NCBI GenBank assembly: GCA_035293565.1
Contig: DATGMP010000072.1
Location: 1 to 30,201, forward strand
Origin: DATGMP01 sp035293565
GTDB lineage: Bacteria; Pseudomonadota; Alphaproteobacteria; BOG-932; Roseiterribacteraceae
Reading direction: 5' to 3'
Length of the DNA: 30,201 nt
Below are positions 6,868 through 15,920 of this stretch, one piece after another. The notes beneath the pieces are model-generated. The model did no database searches, was not told the DNA's origin, and saw only the letters and a program-made list of their open reading frames with translations. Position 1 is the stretch's first letter. The number at the start of each line of letters is the position of its first letter. Position numbers and translations under genes: made by a program.

Positions 6868-9800
6868 TCAAATTCGCTGACTTGGTTTGGTATCAGTAGC
6901 CGCAAGCCCAGCGGCGACGGTAGCCGCCGCCGAGCGACCGCCGATGAGAATCTTCCGGGCTTGCCATTCGCTTGCGAGATCGAGCGCTTCATGAAAGCTG
7001 ACCTCGCCGCCCGATAGCGAGGCGATTGGCAGGCCATCGCGGACAAGAAGCCGATTGGCCGTGAGCGCGGCGAGCTTTGGCCCAGGCGTAAGAATGCCCA
7101 TGAGGTTGAGCGGGTCAGCGCCGGAAAGCGACACCCATTCTTCCGACGCGGGTTTTCGCCGCGTTTCGCGAAGCAGGCCGATCGCCTCAGGGAGGGCGAA
7201 CTGCTCTCCCGAGAAGCCGGCGACGAACCGCCCGCCGCGAATCTCGCCCCGCGCTTCCAGGCGACGATAGACGCGCAGCAGATCGCGCCATGGCGGCAAC
7301 CAAGCGGCCTCGCGCTCCAGCATCCGCCAGAATACGACGCCATAGCGATTGAGCAGAACGCGCGCGGCATGTTCGACCGCGTCTCTCGTCAATGGCTGAG
7401 CGCTTTGTCCGGTCTTACGCGCGGCGAGCGCCCAACGGCCGGAATCTTCCATGCTGGCCGTGGATGCGCGCCGCCGTTTGCGTGCCCCGCTGCCGCGTAG
7501 GTCGGAGGGCAACAAGAGCGTGCGCAAGCCGCGGAAGCTGTCGGACGTCACGATCCCGAGCGCCACCAATTCGGCGAGTGCTTCCTCCACTTGCGGTCCC
7601 AGCAAGCCGCTACCGGCCGCGATCTCATCGAAGAATGACGCGCCGTGCTCGCGAATGAAATTCGCGACCGTTTCGCCGCGGCCGCTCGGACGGGCCGCTT
7701 CCTCCCCCGCCGACAGCGCGTGCCAGAACGGCGTGTTCCGGCGGACCAGCAAGGCGATCGGCGTCGCGCGCACGGGCGCGGCATAGCCGCCATTGGGCCG
7801 AGCGTTCGGCGGTCTCAGTCGGGCCCAGGCGATCCGACCGGCGAGACACTCGTCGTCGAGCCAATCCTGCTCATAATCGCCAATGCGCGCCGAAAGGATC
7901 TCGTTCTCCCAGGCGCCCGCGGGCGCTTCGAACCCTTCGAGCTGAGCCACGATCGTGCCGACAGCTTTCGGGCCCTCCCTTCGCGCGTCCGCGGTCACGT
8001 GCTGCCAGGCAAACAGGAAGCGGAGAAAGTCCCGCGCCGCCACCGGCTCGATCTCCGCACGCAGGCGCTTGATCGTGTAGCGGTGGATGCGCGCGAGCAG
8101 CCGCCTGGCGCACCACTCGTCGACATTCGTGCCGTGCGTGAACCGCCCGCGCATTGCGAAGCCCTCGGCCTCCAACGCGGCGAGCGGGACTGCGATATCC
8201 TGAGGTTCCAAACCGAGCGCGGCGGCGAGCGTGTCTGACGTAACCGGTCCCAAGCCCTCGAGCCGGCCGCGAACGATCTCGATCAGCGCCGCGTCAGCAG
8301 TCCAATTCTGGTCGGCATAGGCTGCCGGCGCAGCAATCACCGGCTCCAGCGTCGCATCGGGCCGCAGCGCGCGAAATTGCGGCAGCCGCTCCGCAGCAAT
8401 CCAGATATCCACGCCTCGCCCGCAAAGCCGCGCGGCGCGCTTGTCGCGCGCCAGATCCGCTAGCCAATGGATCCAATCCGCGCCCTCGTCGGCAGCTAGG
8501 AATCCGAGCCAGGTGAGCGCATCGTGGAGCTCGTCCGCATTCATCGGCTCGGGCCAGGCTTCGGCGCGGACTCGCTCGATCGCCTCCGGGTCGAGACGCC
8601 CCAAGTCGGATGCCTCCTCCGGGTCCAGCCAGCGCCGGCTCATCACGGCCTGCGTCCGTCGCTCCTCCAAGGGCGCATCGTCCAGGTAGGCATAGGGTCG
8701 CGCCGACAGCACTTCCAAAGCGAGCGGCGAAGGCTCCGTCAGGTCGCGGGCGACAATGTCGATCTCGCCGGCCTCGAGCCGTGTCAGCAGCTTTTCGAGG
8801 CCGGTGGTATCCATTGCGTCCTCAAGACAATCGGCGATCGTCTGCTGCACGAGCGGATGATCGGGGATCTCACGCTCGCCGACGAGATTGTCGGCGCAAG
8901 CGAGCTGATCCGGAAACACCGTCGCAATCAGATCCTCGGCCTCCATCCGGACGAGCTGCGGCGCGATCTTCTTGCCGCCTCGATGCCGCGGCAGGGCCAA
9001 CGACGTGCCGGCCACCCAGCGCCAACGCGCCGCGAACATCGGCGCATCGAGCAGAGCCTGAATCAGCACCGACCTCACGCTCGCCGAATGCAGATAGCGC
9101 GCGGCGTCGGCGAGCTCGAAACTGTGCGCGTTGGTCAGCGACAGCACGATATTGTCTTCGGTCGCCGCCGCCTGGAGCTCGAAGTTGAATTTGCGACAGA
9201 AGCGCTTGCGGAGCGCGAGGCCCCAGGCGCGATTGATGCGGCTGCCGTATGGCGAATGGATGACGAGCTGCATGCCGCCGGCTTCGTCGAAGAAGCGCTC
9301 CAGCACGATCTTGTCCTGCGTCGGCAGGCAGCCGAGTGCCGCGTCGGATGCGGCAAGATAATCGGCGAGCTGCTCCGCCGCGCCCTCTCCGAAAGCAGCA
9401 CGGCTCGCGAGCCAAGCCGATAGCTGCTCCCGGCTCTTGCCGCGATGCAAGCGGGTTTCGACCTCGCTCCTGAACCGCGAGACCGATAAGGACAGCTCAT
9501 CACTGCGACCCGGCGCTTCGCCGAGCCAGAACGGAATCGTCGGCGCCATACCGTGCGCATCCTCGACCCGCACGACGCCGCGCTCGACCCGCATGATGCG
9601 GTAGGAGCTGTTGCCGAGCTGAAAGACGTCGCCCGCCAGACTCTCGACCGCGAAATCCTCATTCACGGATCCGATCGACTGATTTTCGGGCTCGAGCACG
9701 ACCTGATAGTCGGCGGTATCGGGAATGGTGCCGCCGGACGTCAGCGCCGTCAGGCCCGCACCGCGGCGCCCACGCAGCATGCGATTGACCGCGTCGTAAT

Positions 9801-11235
9801 GCACGAGCGCGCCGCGACGACCGCGCCGCGTCGTGAAGCCGTCGGCCAGCATCCGCACGACTTCAAGAAAATCGTGCTCTGTCAGGTCGCGATAAGGCCA
9901 AGCGCGGCGAAAGAGCGCCAGCAACTCTTCCTCGCGCCATTCCTGCACCGCGACTTCGGCCGCAATCTGCTGCGCAAGCACATCCAAAGGGCGTTCCGGA
10001 ACAGCCAGCTTGTCGAGCTCGCCCCGGCCCACGCTATCTAGCAGCGCGGCGCATTCCACGAGATCGTCGCGGGACAGCGGGAAAAGGCGCCCTTTCGGCA
10101 TGCCGCCCACCGCGTGTCCCGAACGTCCGACCCGCTGCAGGAAACTCGCGATCGACCGCGGCGAGCCGAGCTGGCAGACGAGCTCCACATCGCCGATATC
10201 GATCCCGAGCTCGAGCGATGCCGTCGCCACCAGCGCTTTCAACGTGCCGCTCTTGAGGCGCTGCTCGGCATCAAGCCGCAGCTCGCGGGCCATGCTGCCG
10301 TGATGCGCCGTCACATGCTCTTCGCCGAGACGTTCGGAAAGCGCCCTCGCGACGCGCTCCGCCATCCTGCGTGTATTGACGAAGACGAGGGTCGTACGGT
10401 GCGCTTCGATCAGCTCGGTGAGCCGCCCGTAGACCTGCTGCCACACCTCTGCCGACATCACGGCTTCGAGCGGCGACGACGGCACCTCAAGCGCAAGATC
10501 ACGGGCGCGGACATGGCCGGCATCGACAATCTCGCATGGTTCGCGCCGTGCGCCGGCTCCCATCCCGACAAGGAACCGGCCGACCATCTCGATCGGCTTC
10601 TGAGTCGCCGAAAGGCCGATCCGAGTCAGCCTTCGACCGCAGAGCGCATCCAGGCGCTCGAGCGACAGCGCCAGATGCGAGCCGCGTTTGCTCGGCGCGA
10701 GGGCGTGGATTTCGTCGACGATCACGGTCCGGGTCGTCGCGAGCATCTTTCGACCGGACGCCGATCCCAGCAGGATGTAAAGCGATTCGGGCGTGGTCAC
10801 GACGATATGGGGCGGACGCCGCCGCATACGGTCGCGCTCGGCGGAGGGCGTATCGCCGGTCCGCACCCAGGCGCGGAGCTCGATTTCGGGGAGACCCAGC
10901 GCGCGCAACGCCTCTCTGATGCCGACCAGAGGCGCTTCCAAATTTCGCTGAATGTCGTTGGACAACGCCTTCAGCGGCGAGACATAGACGATCTGAGTTT
11001 CATCGGTCAGCGTGCCGTCCAGCCCTTGCCGGACCAGCGAATCGATCGCGGCCAGGAAAGCCGCCAGCGTCTTGCCGGACCCGGTCGGCGCCGCGATCAG
11101 CGTGTGGCGGCCCGACAGGATGGCGGGCCATGCTTGGGCTTGCGCCGCCGTCGGCGCCGCGAAAGCGCGCTCGAACCAGGCTGCAACCGCAGGGTGAAAG
11201 ATACCGGCTTCTGTCGCGTGATTGGTGGAGGACAA
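6868..11235 (-). CDS. lhr: Lhr-family ATP-dependent DNA helicase
   Basis: A 1455-residue superfamily 2 helicase of the Lhr (large helicase-related) type, active in DNA repair in the cytoplasm. Visible motifs are Walker A APTGSGKT (residues 49-56), Ia VSPLKAL, DEIH (174-177), motif III SAT (209-211), and in the second RecA domain VFVNTRR, ATASLELGID and QRVGRSGH. The long C-terminal half matches the Lhr winged-helix and DEAD-associated extension, and total length is typical of full-length bacterial Lhr. The start is TTG at 11235, with GGAG about 11 bases upstream; no in-frame ATG is closer to the conserved N-terminus. It stands alone on its strand, convergent with the PQQ-type gene and divergent from the Crp gene. 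No partner such as a ligase or phosphoesterase is adjacent. Confidence 0.92.
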   Translation of the reverse strand: MSSTNHATEAGIFHPAVAAWFERAFAAPTAAQAQAWPAILSGRHTLIAAPTGSGKTLAAFLAAIDSLVRQGLDGTLTDETQIVYVSPLKALSNDIQRNLEAPLVGIREALRALGLPEIELRAWVRTGDTPSAERDRMRRRPPHIVVTTPESLYILLGSASGRKMLATTRTVIVDEIHALAPSKRGSHLALSLERLDALCGRRLTRIGLSATQKPIEMVGRFLVGMGAGARREPCEIVDAGHVRARDLALEVPSSPLEAVMSAEVWQQVYGRLTELIEAHRTTLVFVNTRRMAERVARALSERLGEEHVTAHHGSMARELRLDAEQRLKSGTLKALVATASLELGIDIGDVELVCQLGSPRSIASFLQRVGRSGHAVGGMPKGRLFPLSRDDLVECAALLDSVGRGELDKLAVPERPLDVLAQQIAAEVAVQEWREEELLALFRRAWPYRDLTEHDFLEVVRMLADGFTTRRGRRGALVHYDAVNRMLRGRRGAGLTALTSGGTIPDTADYQVVLEPENQSIGSVNEDFAVESLAGDVFQLGNSSYRIMRVERGVVRVEDAHGMAPTIPFWLGEAPGRSDELSLSVSRFRSEVETRLHRGKSREQLSAWLASRAAFGEGAAEQLADYLAASDAALGCLPTQDKIVLERFFDEAGGMQLVIHSPYGSRINRAWGLALRKRFCRKFNFELQAAATEDNIVLSLTNAHSFELADAARYLHSASVRSVLIQALLDAPMFAARWRWVAGTSLALPRHRGGKKIAPQLVRMEAEDLIATVFPDQLACADNLVGEREIPDHPLVQQTIADCLEDAMDTTGLEKLLTRLEAGEIDIVARDLTEPSPLALEVLSARPYAYLDDAPLEERRTQAVMSRRWLDPEEASDLGRLDPEAIERVRAEAWPEPMNADELHDALTWLGFLAADEGADWIHWLADLARDKRAARLCGRGVDIWIAAERLPQFRALRPDATLEPVIAAPAAYADQNWTADAALIEIVRGRLEGLGPVTSDTLAAALGLEPQDIAVPLAALEAEGFAMRGRFTHGTNVDEWCARRLLARIHRYTIKRLRAEIEPVAARDFLRFLFAWQHVTADARREGPKAVGTIVAQLEGFEAPAGAWENEILSARIGDYEQDWLDDECLAGRIAWARLRPPNARPNGGYAAPVRATPIALLVRRNTPFWHALSAGEEAARPSGRGETVANFIREHGASFFDEIAAGSGLLGPQVEEALAELVALGIVTSDSFRGLRTLLLPSDLRGSGARKRRRASTASMEDSGRWALAARKTGQSAQPLTRDAVEHAARVLLNRYGVVFWRMLEREAAWLPPWRDLLRVYRRLEARGEIRGGRFVAGFSGEQFALPEAIGLLRETRRKPASEEWVSLSGADPLNLMGILTPGPKLAALTANRLLVRDGLPIASLSGGEVSFHEALDLASEWQARKILIGGRSAAATVAAGLAATDTKPSQRI

Positions 11236-11641
11236 GGCTGATCAGGCTCCCCGGTCCCCAGACCAGGCTGCCGGGGCGATGGGCTTTGAACTGATACTGG
11301 AACGGAACATAGATGGGATCATTGCTCTCCGCATCAATGTCGAGAAAATCGGCGGCAACCGAAGAACTCCGCCATCAGGACGGTCGGGGTCGGCCGCGGC
11401 CCGATGCGGAAGTCCGGCTGCCTGCCCGGCAAGATCTCCGATTACTTTGTCCGACAACTAAAGTAGGGTATCCGGAGTTACGCGAAATACGACGACACCG
11501 CGCGGGCAATAACCGTGGGGTTGATGGTGCGGATAATATTAGCCGTAAGCCTTGTGGGCAGACACTGTCGACCTAAATCATCTTTAAGGGAGGTGTGGCG
11601 GCGACAGGCATCAGCTTCGCCGGCCCGCTGGGGGAAGGGCC
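11236..11641. other. Intergenic region between divergent lhr and Crp-family genes
   Basis: Some 400 bases without a convincing gene. Short open frames on both strands have no ribosome-binding site or recognisable product. It should hold both divergent promoters. An AT-rich patch, GGATAATATT at 11531-11540, could serve as a -10 for the Crp-family gene, but I see no matching -35. Confidence 0.5.
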
Positions 11642-12349
11642 ATGTATCAACTCGATCGGCCCGAATGCGGTAATGCGCTGCTCAATGCGCTTCCGGAGAG
11701 CGACGCCAATCGATTGTTGGCCAAGATGGAGCGTGTTCCGCTCCTATCCAAGGACATCCTTCATTTGCCGGGAGAGCCGATCAAAACGGCTCATTTCATC
11801 GAATCCGGCATCATCGCCATTCTGGTCGTCCTCGAGAACGGAGACTATGCCGAAGTGGGGGTGGTCGGCCGGGAGGGGATGATCGGCCTTCCGCTCATCT
11901 TCGGCGCCCACCGATCGCCGAACGAGGCGATGGTCGTCTCCGCCGGGACGGCGCTCGAGATCGGATATGCCGACTTCAAGGTCGAGCTCGACCGCAGCCC
12001 CTATCTGTCCAAGCTGATGTCGCGATATCTCAGGGCCTTTTATGCCCAAGTATCTCAAACCGCTGCCTGCAACGGTCTCCATACGCTCCAGCAGCGCCTC
12101 GCGCGATGGCTGCTCCTCGCGCACGATCGGAGCGACGGTGACGATCTCGACCTCACGCACGAAGCCTTGTCGATGATGCTCTGCGTCCACCGGCCGGCCA
12201 TCTCGATCGCCGCCGGCAATCTCCAGAAGCTCGGGATTCTCGAATATCGGCGCGGACGAATTCGGATTCTGGACCGCAGAGGATTGGAGACAATGTCGTG
12301 CGAATGCTATGCGGCAGTGCAGAAAGAAGCAGGGCGTCTCTTGGGCTGA
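11642..12349 (+). CDS. Crp/Fnr-family transcriptional regulator
   Basis: A 235-residue regulator. The N-terminal cyclic-nucleotide-binding-like beta barrel covers about residues 20-140 and the C-terminal Crp-type winged helix about 150-225 (LTHEALSMMLCVHRPAISIAAGNLQKLGILEYRRGRIRILD). There is no cysteine cluster at the N-terminus, so it is not an Fe-S FNR sensor. The barrel lacks an obvious cAMP-binding RxS signature, so the ligand is unclear. A GGGGGAAGGG ribosome-binding site precedes the ATG at 11642. It lies 133 bp upstream of the phasin gene in the same direction. A regulatory link to PHB or stress metabolism is possible but not shown. Confidence 0.88.
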   Translation: MYQLDRPECGNALLNALPESDANRLLAKMERVPLLSKDILHLPGEPIKTAHFIESGIIAILVVLENGDYAEVGVVGREGMIGLPLIFGAHRSPNEAMVVSAGTALEIGYADFKVELDRSPYLSKLMSRYLRAFYAQVSQTAACNGLHTLQQRLARWLLLAHDRSDGDDLDLTHEALSMMLCVHRPAISIAAGNLQKLGILEYRRGRIRILDRRGLETMSCECYAAVQKEAGRLLG

Positions 12350-12482
12350 CAGGAGATCATATTTTCGACCCGCCCGCGTTTTGTACAGGAACGACGGGCA
12401 TTTGTATGGAATCGGACAGACGACCCGGCAGCGAATCTGCTTGATGCGGTGCAGCATTAATCGCCTCATGAGGAAACACCTG

Positions 12483-12932
12483 ATGCCGAAAGCAACATCC
12501 GCGCCGACCGACACCCATTCGATCGTCGATACCGTGACCAAGCTGTTCACCCAATCTCCGGTCGTCCCTGTCGACTTCAATCATTTGATCGCTTCCCAGC
12601 GTCGGAACTACGAGACGATCGCCAAGGTAAGCCAGCTCACAGCCGAATTCCTCAATACCGTGCTCCATCACCAGGCGGCGATCGCCGGCCGGGTTGCGGA
12701 AGATGGTTCGAACGGCTTGCGGCAGCTTCTCTCGGCCGGGACGCACAAGGAAAGAATCGCCTTACAGGCCGACCTCGCGAAGACGTCCTTCGAAACGGGC
12801 GTCGCGGCGTTCCGCGAAGTTTCCGACAGTCTCGGCAAGGCGAGCGCGGAGGCCACCAGCCTTCTGGCGAAGCGCGTGACCGACGGCTTCGCCGAGCTGC
12901 GGGGCGCATTCAGTCAGGCCGAAGCCGGCTGA
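12483..12932 (+). CDS. Phasin-family protein
   Basis: A 149-residue, mostly helical, amphipathic protein of the phasin family, which coats polyhydroxyalkanoate granules. Recognisable features are the VPVDFNHLIASQRRNYETI segment (residues about 28-46), alanine/glutamine-rich helices, and a tail with repeated small residues (EVSDSLGKASAEATSLLAKR). The open frame extends upstream to 12309 inside the Crp gene. ATG 12483 is chosen because GAGGA lies 8 bases upstream; an in-frame ATG at 12468 would add five residues without a ribosome-binding site. The neighbouring downstream PhaB-type reductase supports a PHB role. Confidence 0.82.
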   Translation: MPKATSAPTDTHSIVDTVTKLFTQSPVVPVDFNHLIASQRRNYETIAKVSQLTAEFLNTVLHHQAAIAGRVAEDGSNGLRQLLSAGTHKERIALQADLAKTSFETGVAAFREVSDSLGKASAEATSLLAKRVTDGFAELRGAFSQAEAG

Positions 12933-12939
12933 CAGAGCG

Positions 12940-12972
12940 GGCGCTCGGAGCCTCCGCAGAGCGCCGAGCGCC
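12940..12972. terminator. Hairpin between phasin and PhaB genes
   Basis: Perfect 9-bp arms GGCGCTCGG (12940-12948) and CCGAGCGCC (12964-12972) enclose a 15-base loop, starting 8 bases after the phasin stop. There is no T-tract, so it may be a weak terminator or a 3' stabilising structure that sets unequal phasin and reductase levels. Confidence 0.45.
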
Positions 12973-13017
12973 ATCTTCCCTCGAAAAATCCCGCAACGAA
13001 CGAAACGGAAGGGCGAT

Positions 13018-13740
13018 ATGAGCAGGGTCGCGATTGTAACCGGCGGCATCCGGGGAATCGGCAAAGCCGTGGCGCAAGCACTCAAAAAAATGGGATACAC
13101 GGTCGCGGCGGGATATGGCGGGGACGACGAAACCGCACGCGCCTTCACCCAGGAGACCGGCATACCGGCCTGGAAATGGGATGTCGGCGACTTCGAAGCA
13201 AGCCAGAGCGCGGTGCGCACGATCGAGGTCGCGCTTGGGCCGGTTGCCGTTCTCGTGAACAATGCAGGCATCACGCGGGATGCGACGATGCATCGGATGA
13301 CCTATCGTGAATGGAATGAAGTCATCCAAACCAACCTGACCTCGTGCTTCAACATGTCGAGCGCGGTGTTGAACGGGATGCGGTCCCGGGGTTTCGGCCG
13401 AATCGTCAATATCGGCTCGGTGAACGGCCAAGCCGGTCAGTACGGCCAGGTCAACTATGCTGCCGCCAAATCCGGCATTCACGGCTTTACCAAGGCGCTG
13501 GCGCAAGAGACCGCCGGGAAAGGGATCACCGTGAATGCCATCGCGCCCGGCTACATCGACACCGAGATGGTGCGCAAGGTGCCGGGGCACGTGCTCGAAA
13601 AGATCGTCGCCCGTATTCCGGTCGGACGCCTCGGCCAAGCGGACGAGATCGCGCGCGGCGTCGCCTTCCTCGTCGCCGACGAGGCCGGCTTCATCACCGG
13701 GTCGACTCTATCGATCAATGGCGGCCAGCATATGTATTAG
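13018..13740 (+). CDS. phaB: Acetoacetyl-CoA reductase (PhaB-type SDR)
   Basis: A 240-residue short-chain dehydrogenase that by family reduces acetoacetyl-CoA to (R)-3-hydroxybutyryl-CoA with NADPH, the second step of PHB synthesis. Motifs are TGGIRGIG (residues 8-15), NNAGITRD, the catalytic Ser in IGSVNG, YAAAKSG with the catalytic Tyr/Lys, and the PhaB-like ending SINGGQHMY. The segment SVNGQAGQYGQVNY is characteristic of PhaB rather than FabG. The ribosome-binding site GGAAGGGCG precedes ATG 13018. It follows the phasin by 85 bp, with a hairpin between. No PHA synthase or thiolase is in the window. Confidence 0.88.
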   Translation: MSRVAIVTGGIRGIGKAVAQALKKMGYTVAAGYGGDDETARAFTQETGIPAWKWDVGDFEASQSAVRTIEVALGPVAVLVNNAGITRDATMHRMTYREWNEVIQTNLTSCFNMSSAVLNGMRSRGFGRIVNIGSVNGQAGQYGQVNYAAAKSGIHGFTKALAQETAGKGITVNAIAPGYIDTEMVRKVPGHVLEKIVARIPVGRLGQADEIARGVAFLVADEAGFITGSTLSINGGQHMY

Positions 13741-14042
13741 CCTTGCGCACGCGTCCAAAATCATAGGTTTTCTGTCGCGTTCTGATAGGTCGTCGAGCAT
13801 CGGCGCTCATTTCGGCCTCCGCAACGGCTTGATGGCGATCGCGTGTCTCATCGCCCCGGGCGTGCTGATCGCCGTCAAAGCTCGGTCGGACGCGTCAATG
13901 GCGGAAGGTCACTGATTGCGACCCGCTTTGAGGTGAGCGGAACGTACGTCATTTAAGATGGTCGCTTTCTCCAGCAAGTAATAGTAGTCTCGACGCCAAA
14001 GAAGCGCCGCGAAACAGTGCGCGAATTTACAACGGGGAGCGG
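13741..14042. other. Intergenic region upstream of the TonB-dependent receptor
   Basis: About 300 bases with no supported gene. The end of an open frame to 13915 encodes a short hydrophobic segment (LMAIACLIAPGVLIAV) but lacks a ribosome-binding site at any in-frame start after the phaB stop. The region should contain the receptor promoter; I found no clear box pair. Confidence 0.5.
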
Positions 14043-15920
14043 ATGTCACCAAATAACAAATTGGTCGGCTGCCTCGCCGCAGCCTTCGTGATCGATGCGG
14101 CAAGCGCGGTGCCCGCTGTCGCACAGGCGCAACAACAGGCCGTCTCAGGCGGCGATCAGCTGCAGGAAATCGTTGTGACCGCGCGACGGCGCGAGGAAAA
14201 GCTCCAATCCGTGCCCGTGACGGTCGAAGCGTTCACGCCCGAAGCGCTGGCCCAGAGGCACATCGAGAACACTACGGATCTGAGTCATTTCTCGCCGGGG
14301 CTGACGCAGCAAAGCGATCAAGGACGCGACGAGCAATATTTCGCGATCCGCGGGCAGGTGAATGCTCCGGGCGGGCCGGGTGTCGTGGGCTATTTCGACG
14401 ACGTGCCGGATCTGAGCCAACCGGAGCCCGCGGGCAGCGGCGCCGGCGGGGGCGCGACCGGACCGGGGCGTTATTTCGATCTCGAAGACGTCCAAGTATT
14501 GGAGGGTCCCCAAGGCACGTTGTTCGGGCGGAACACGACAGGCGGCGCGATTTTGCTGCAATCCAAGCGGCCCGCAGACGATTATCACGGTTTCGCCTCG
14601 ATCGAATTCGGCAATTATGGCGACCTCGACTTGCAGGCAGCGACCGATCTTTCGATCGTTCCCGACAAGCTCTTCGTTCGAATCGGCGGCGAGCACAACA
14701 CGCGTGACGGCTTCACGCACGTCATCTCAGACGGCAAGGACCTCGACAATCGCGACTACTGGGTCGCGAGAATGTCGATCATGTTCAGGCCGACGGATGA
14801 TATCCAGAATCTGCTGGTCGCCGATTTCACCTATTCTCACTCGAACGGCACCTCGATCATCCCAGCCGGGGCCAATGCCTGCGTCACCTTCGGTTCGGTC
14901 GCGTTTCCCGTCATCCCGGGACTGACGCCGAATGGCGTGGTGGGCCTATCGCTCGGCGGCTGCAACCAGAATGTTCCGGTCGGCATCTATGCGGGCGGCG
15001 TCGAGAAGGTCGTCAGCGCGCCGACGCTCAATAAAATCTACCAGCTCTTCCATCTGCCGGGCCCGTCCACGCTGCTCGGTTTCATCGGCTTGCCGAACAG
15101 CATCCTCGACACCGGCCTCGCACAGGCACAGGCCCTCGGCCCACGCACCCTGGCCGACGAGTTCCCCGGTGCGCCGAGCAGCGCCGGGCCTCTCGACAAG
15201 CAATGGCACAGCACGTTGATCAATACGACGACCTGGGACATGACGGATAACGTCACGGTCAAGAACATCTTCGGATGGCAAGTCTTCAAGGACGAGATCG
15301 GATTGTCCTTCTCGACCTACATTCCGGAAAATACGCCAATCGGCGGACATGGATGGCAGTGGGATCTCGAGCAATTCACCGACGAGATACAGGCGCTGGG
15401 CACGGCACGCGACGGCAAGCTGCACTACCAGGGCGGCCTCTACGTCTTCTATAGCCATCCCTACCAGGCCACGCTCTACTATTCCTACTTCTTGGGCCCG
15501 CAGGTCCCGGCGACTTATCTGCCCACCGAGAGGAGCATCGATCCGTACTTTCAGGCGAGCTACGATTTGGGCGACGTCTACGAGCCGCTCGACGGGCTGA
15601 CGCTGACGGCCGGATACCGGTTCAACTTCGACTACAAGACATCGAGCGTCAGCAGCTCTTCGACCGGTGCTACCTTCGCAAGATCATCATTTCTGACGGA
15701 GTCCCTACATAATGAAGCGGCAAGCTGGAACCTGCAGCTCCAATACCAGATCAGCCCTGACACCATGGTCTATATCAGCGGTCGGCGCGGCTACATAGCG
15801 GGCGGACTGAATATGCAGCAGCTGCTCCCGTCGCCGCAGAATCCGCTGACCAAATTCTCGCCCCAGATTCTGGACGATGTCGAAATCGGCGCAAAAAAGA
15901 CTGGGACATCGACGGCGTGA
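14043..15920 (+). CDS. TonB-dependent receptor, N-terminal part up to a frameshift
   Basis: The first 625 codons of an outer-membrane TonB-dependent receptor. Residues 1 to about 29 form a signal peptide ending in AVAQA. A TonB-box-like EIVVTARRREE follows, then the plug domain with SVPVTVEAF, QYFAIRG and VLEGPQGTLFGRNTTGGAI, and the first part of the beta barrel. GGGGAGCGG precedes ATG 14043. The frame reaches TGA at 15918-15920. Homology instead passes into the -1 frame after DVEIGAKK, where DWDIDGVKLRTNVDVF continues the barrel. The junction is A-AAA-AAG at 15893-15899. The restored product would be about 834 residues and end in an aromatic residue, normal for the family. The transported substrate is unknown. 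Confidence 0.85.
   Translation: MSPNNKLVGCLAAAFVIDAASAVPAVAQAQQQAVSGGDQLQEIVVTARRREEKLQSVPVTVEAFTPEALAQRHIENTTDLSHFSPGLTQQSDQGRDEQYFAIRGQVNAPGGPGVVGYFDDVPDLSQPEPAGSGAGGGATGPGRYFDLEDVQVLEGPQGTLFGRNTTGGAILLQSKRPADDYHGFASIEFGNYGDLDLQAATDLSIVPDKLFVRIGGEHNTRDGFTHVISDGKDLDNRDYWVARMSIMFRPTDDIQNLLVADFTYSHSNGTSIIPAGANACVTFGSVAFPVIPGLTPNGVVGLSLGGCNQNVPVGIYAGGVEKVVSAPTLNKIYQLFHLPGPSTLLGFIGLPNSILDTGLAQAQALGPRTLADEFPGAPSSAGPLDKQWHSTLINTTTWDMTDNVTVKNIFGWQVFKDEIGLSFSTYIPENTPIGGHGWQWDLEQFTDEIQALGTARDGKLHYQGGLYVFYSHPYQATLYYSYFLGPQVPATYLPTERSIDPYFQASYDLGDVYEPLDGLTLTAGYRFNFDYKTSSVSSSSTGATFARSSFLTESLHNEAASWNLQLQYQISPDTMVYISGRRGYIAGGLNMQQLLPSPQNPLTKFSPQILDDVEIGAKKTGTSTA
15893..15899 (+). promoter_or_regulatory. 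Slippery heptamer A-AAA-AAG in correct phase
   Basis: In the upstream reading frame the bases read GCA AAA AAG, the X-XXY-YYZ arrangement known from E. coli dnaX. A -1 slip leads directly to GAC TGG GAC, restoring the receptor. The upstream Shine-Dalgarno-like stimulator of dnaX is not evident. A weak 5-bp GACAT/ATGTC pairing (15905-15909 with 15933-15937) lies downstream. A one-base deletion in the A run explains the same data. Confidence 0.35.

Noticed and set aside
10114..11241. Long plus-strand open frame (375 codons) opposite lhr
   Set aside because: Arg-, Gly- and Asp-rich with no family resemblance; it mirrors the helicase motifs on the other strand, as expected in GC-rich coding DNA.
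11242..11457. Minus-strand 71-codon frame upstream of lhr
   Set aside because: No ribosome-binding site, low-complexity composition, and no recognisable product.
12437..12454. CTGC-N10-GCAG upstream of the phasin gene as a PhaR operator
   Set aside because: PhaR sites I know of have a 3-4 base spacer; the spacing here does not fit.
13832..13915. Short hydrophobic reading frame after phaB, possible small membrane protein
   Set aside because: No ribosome-binding site at any start and no second supporting feature.
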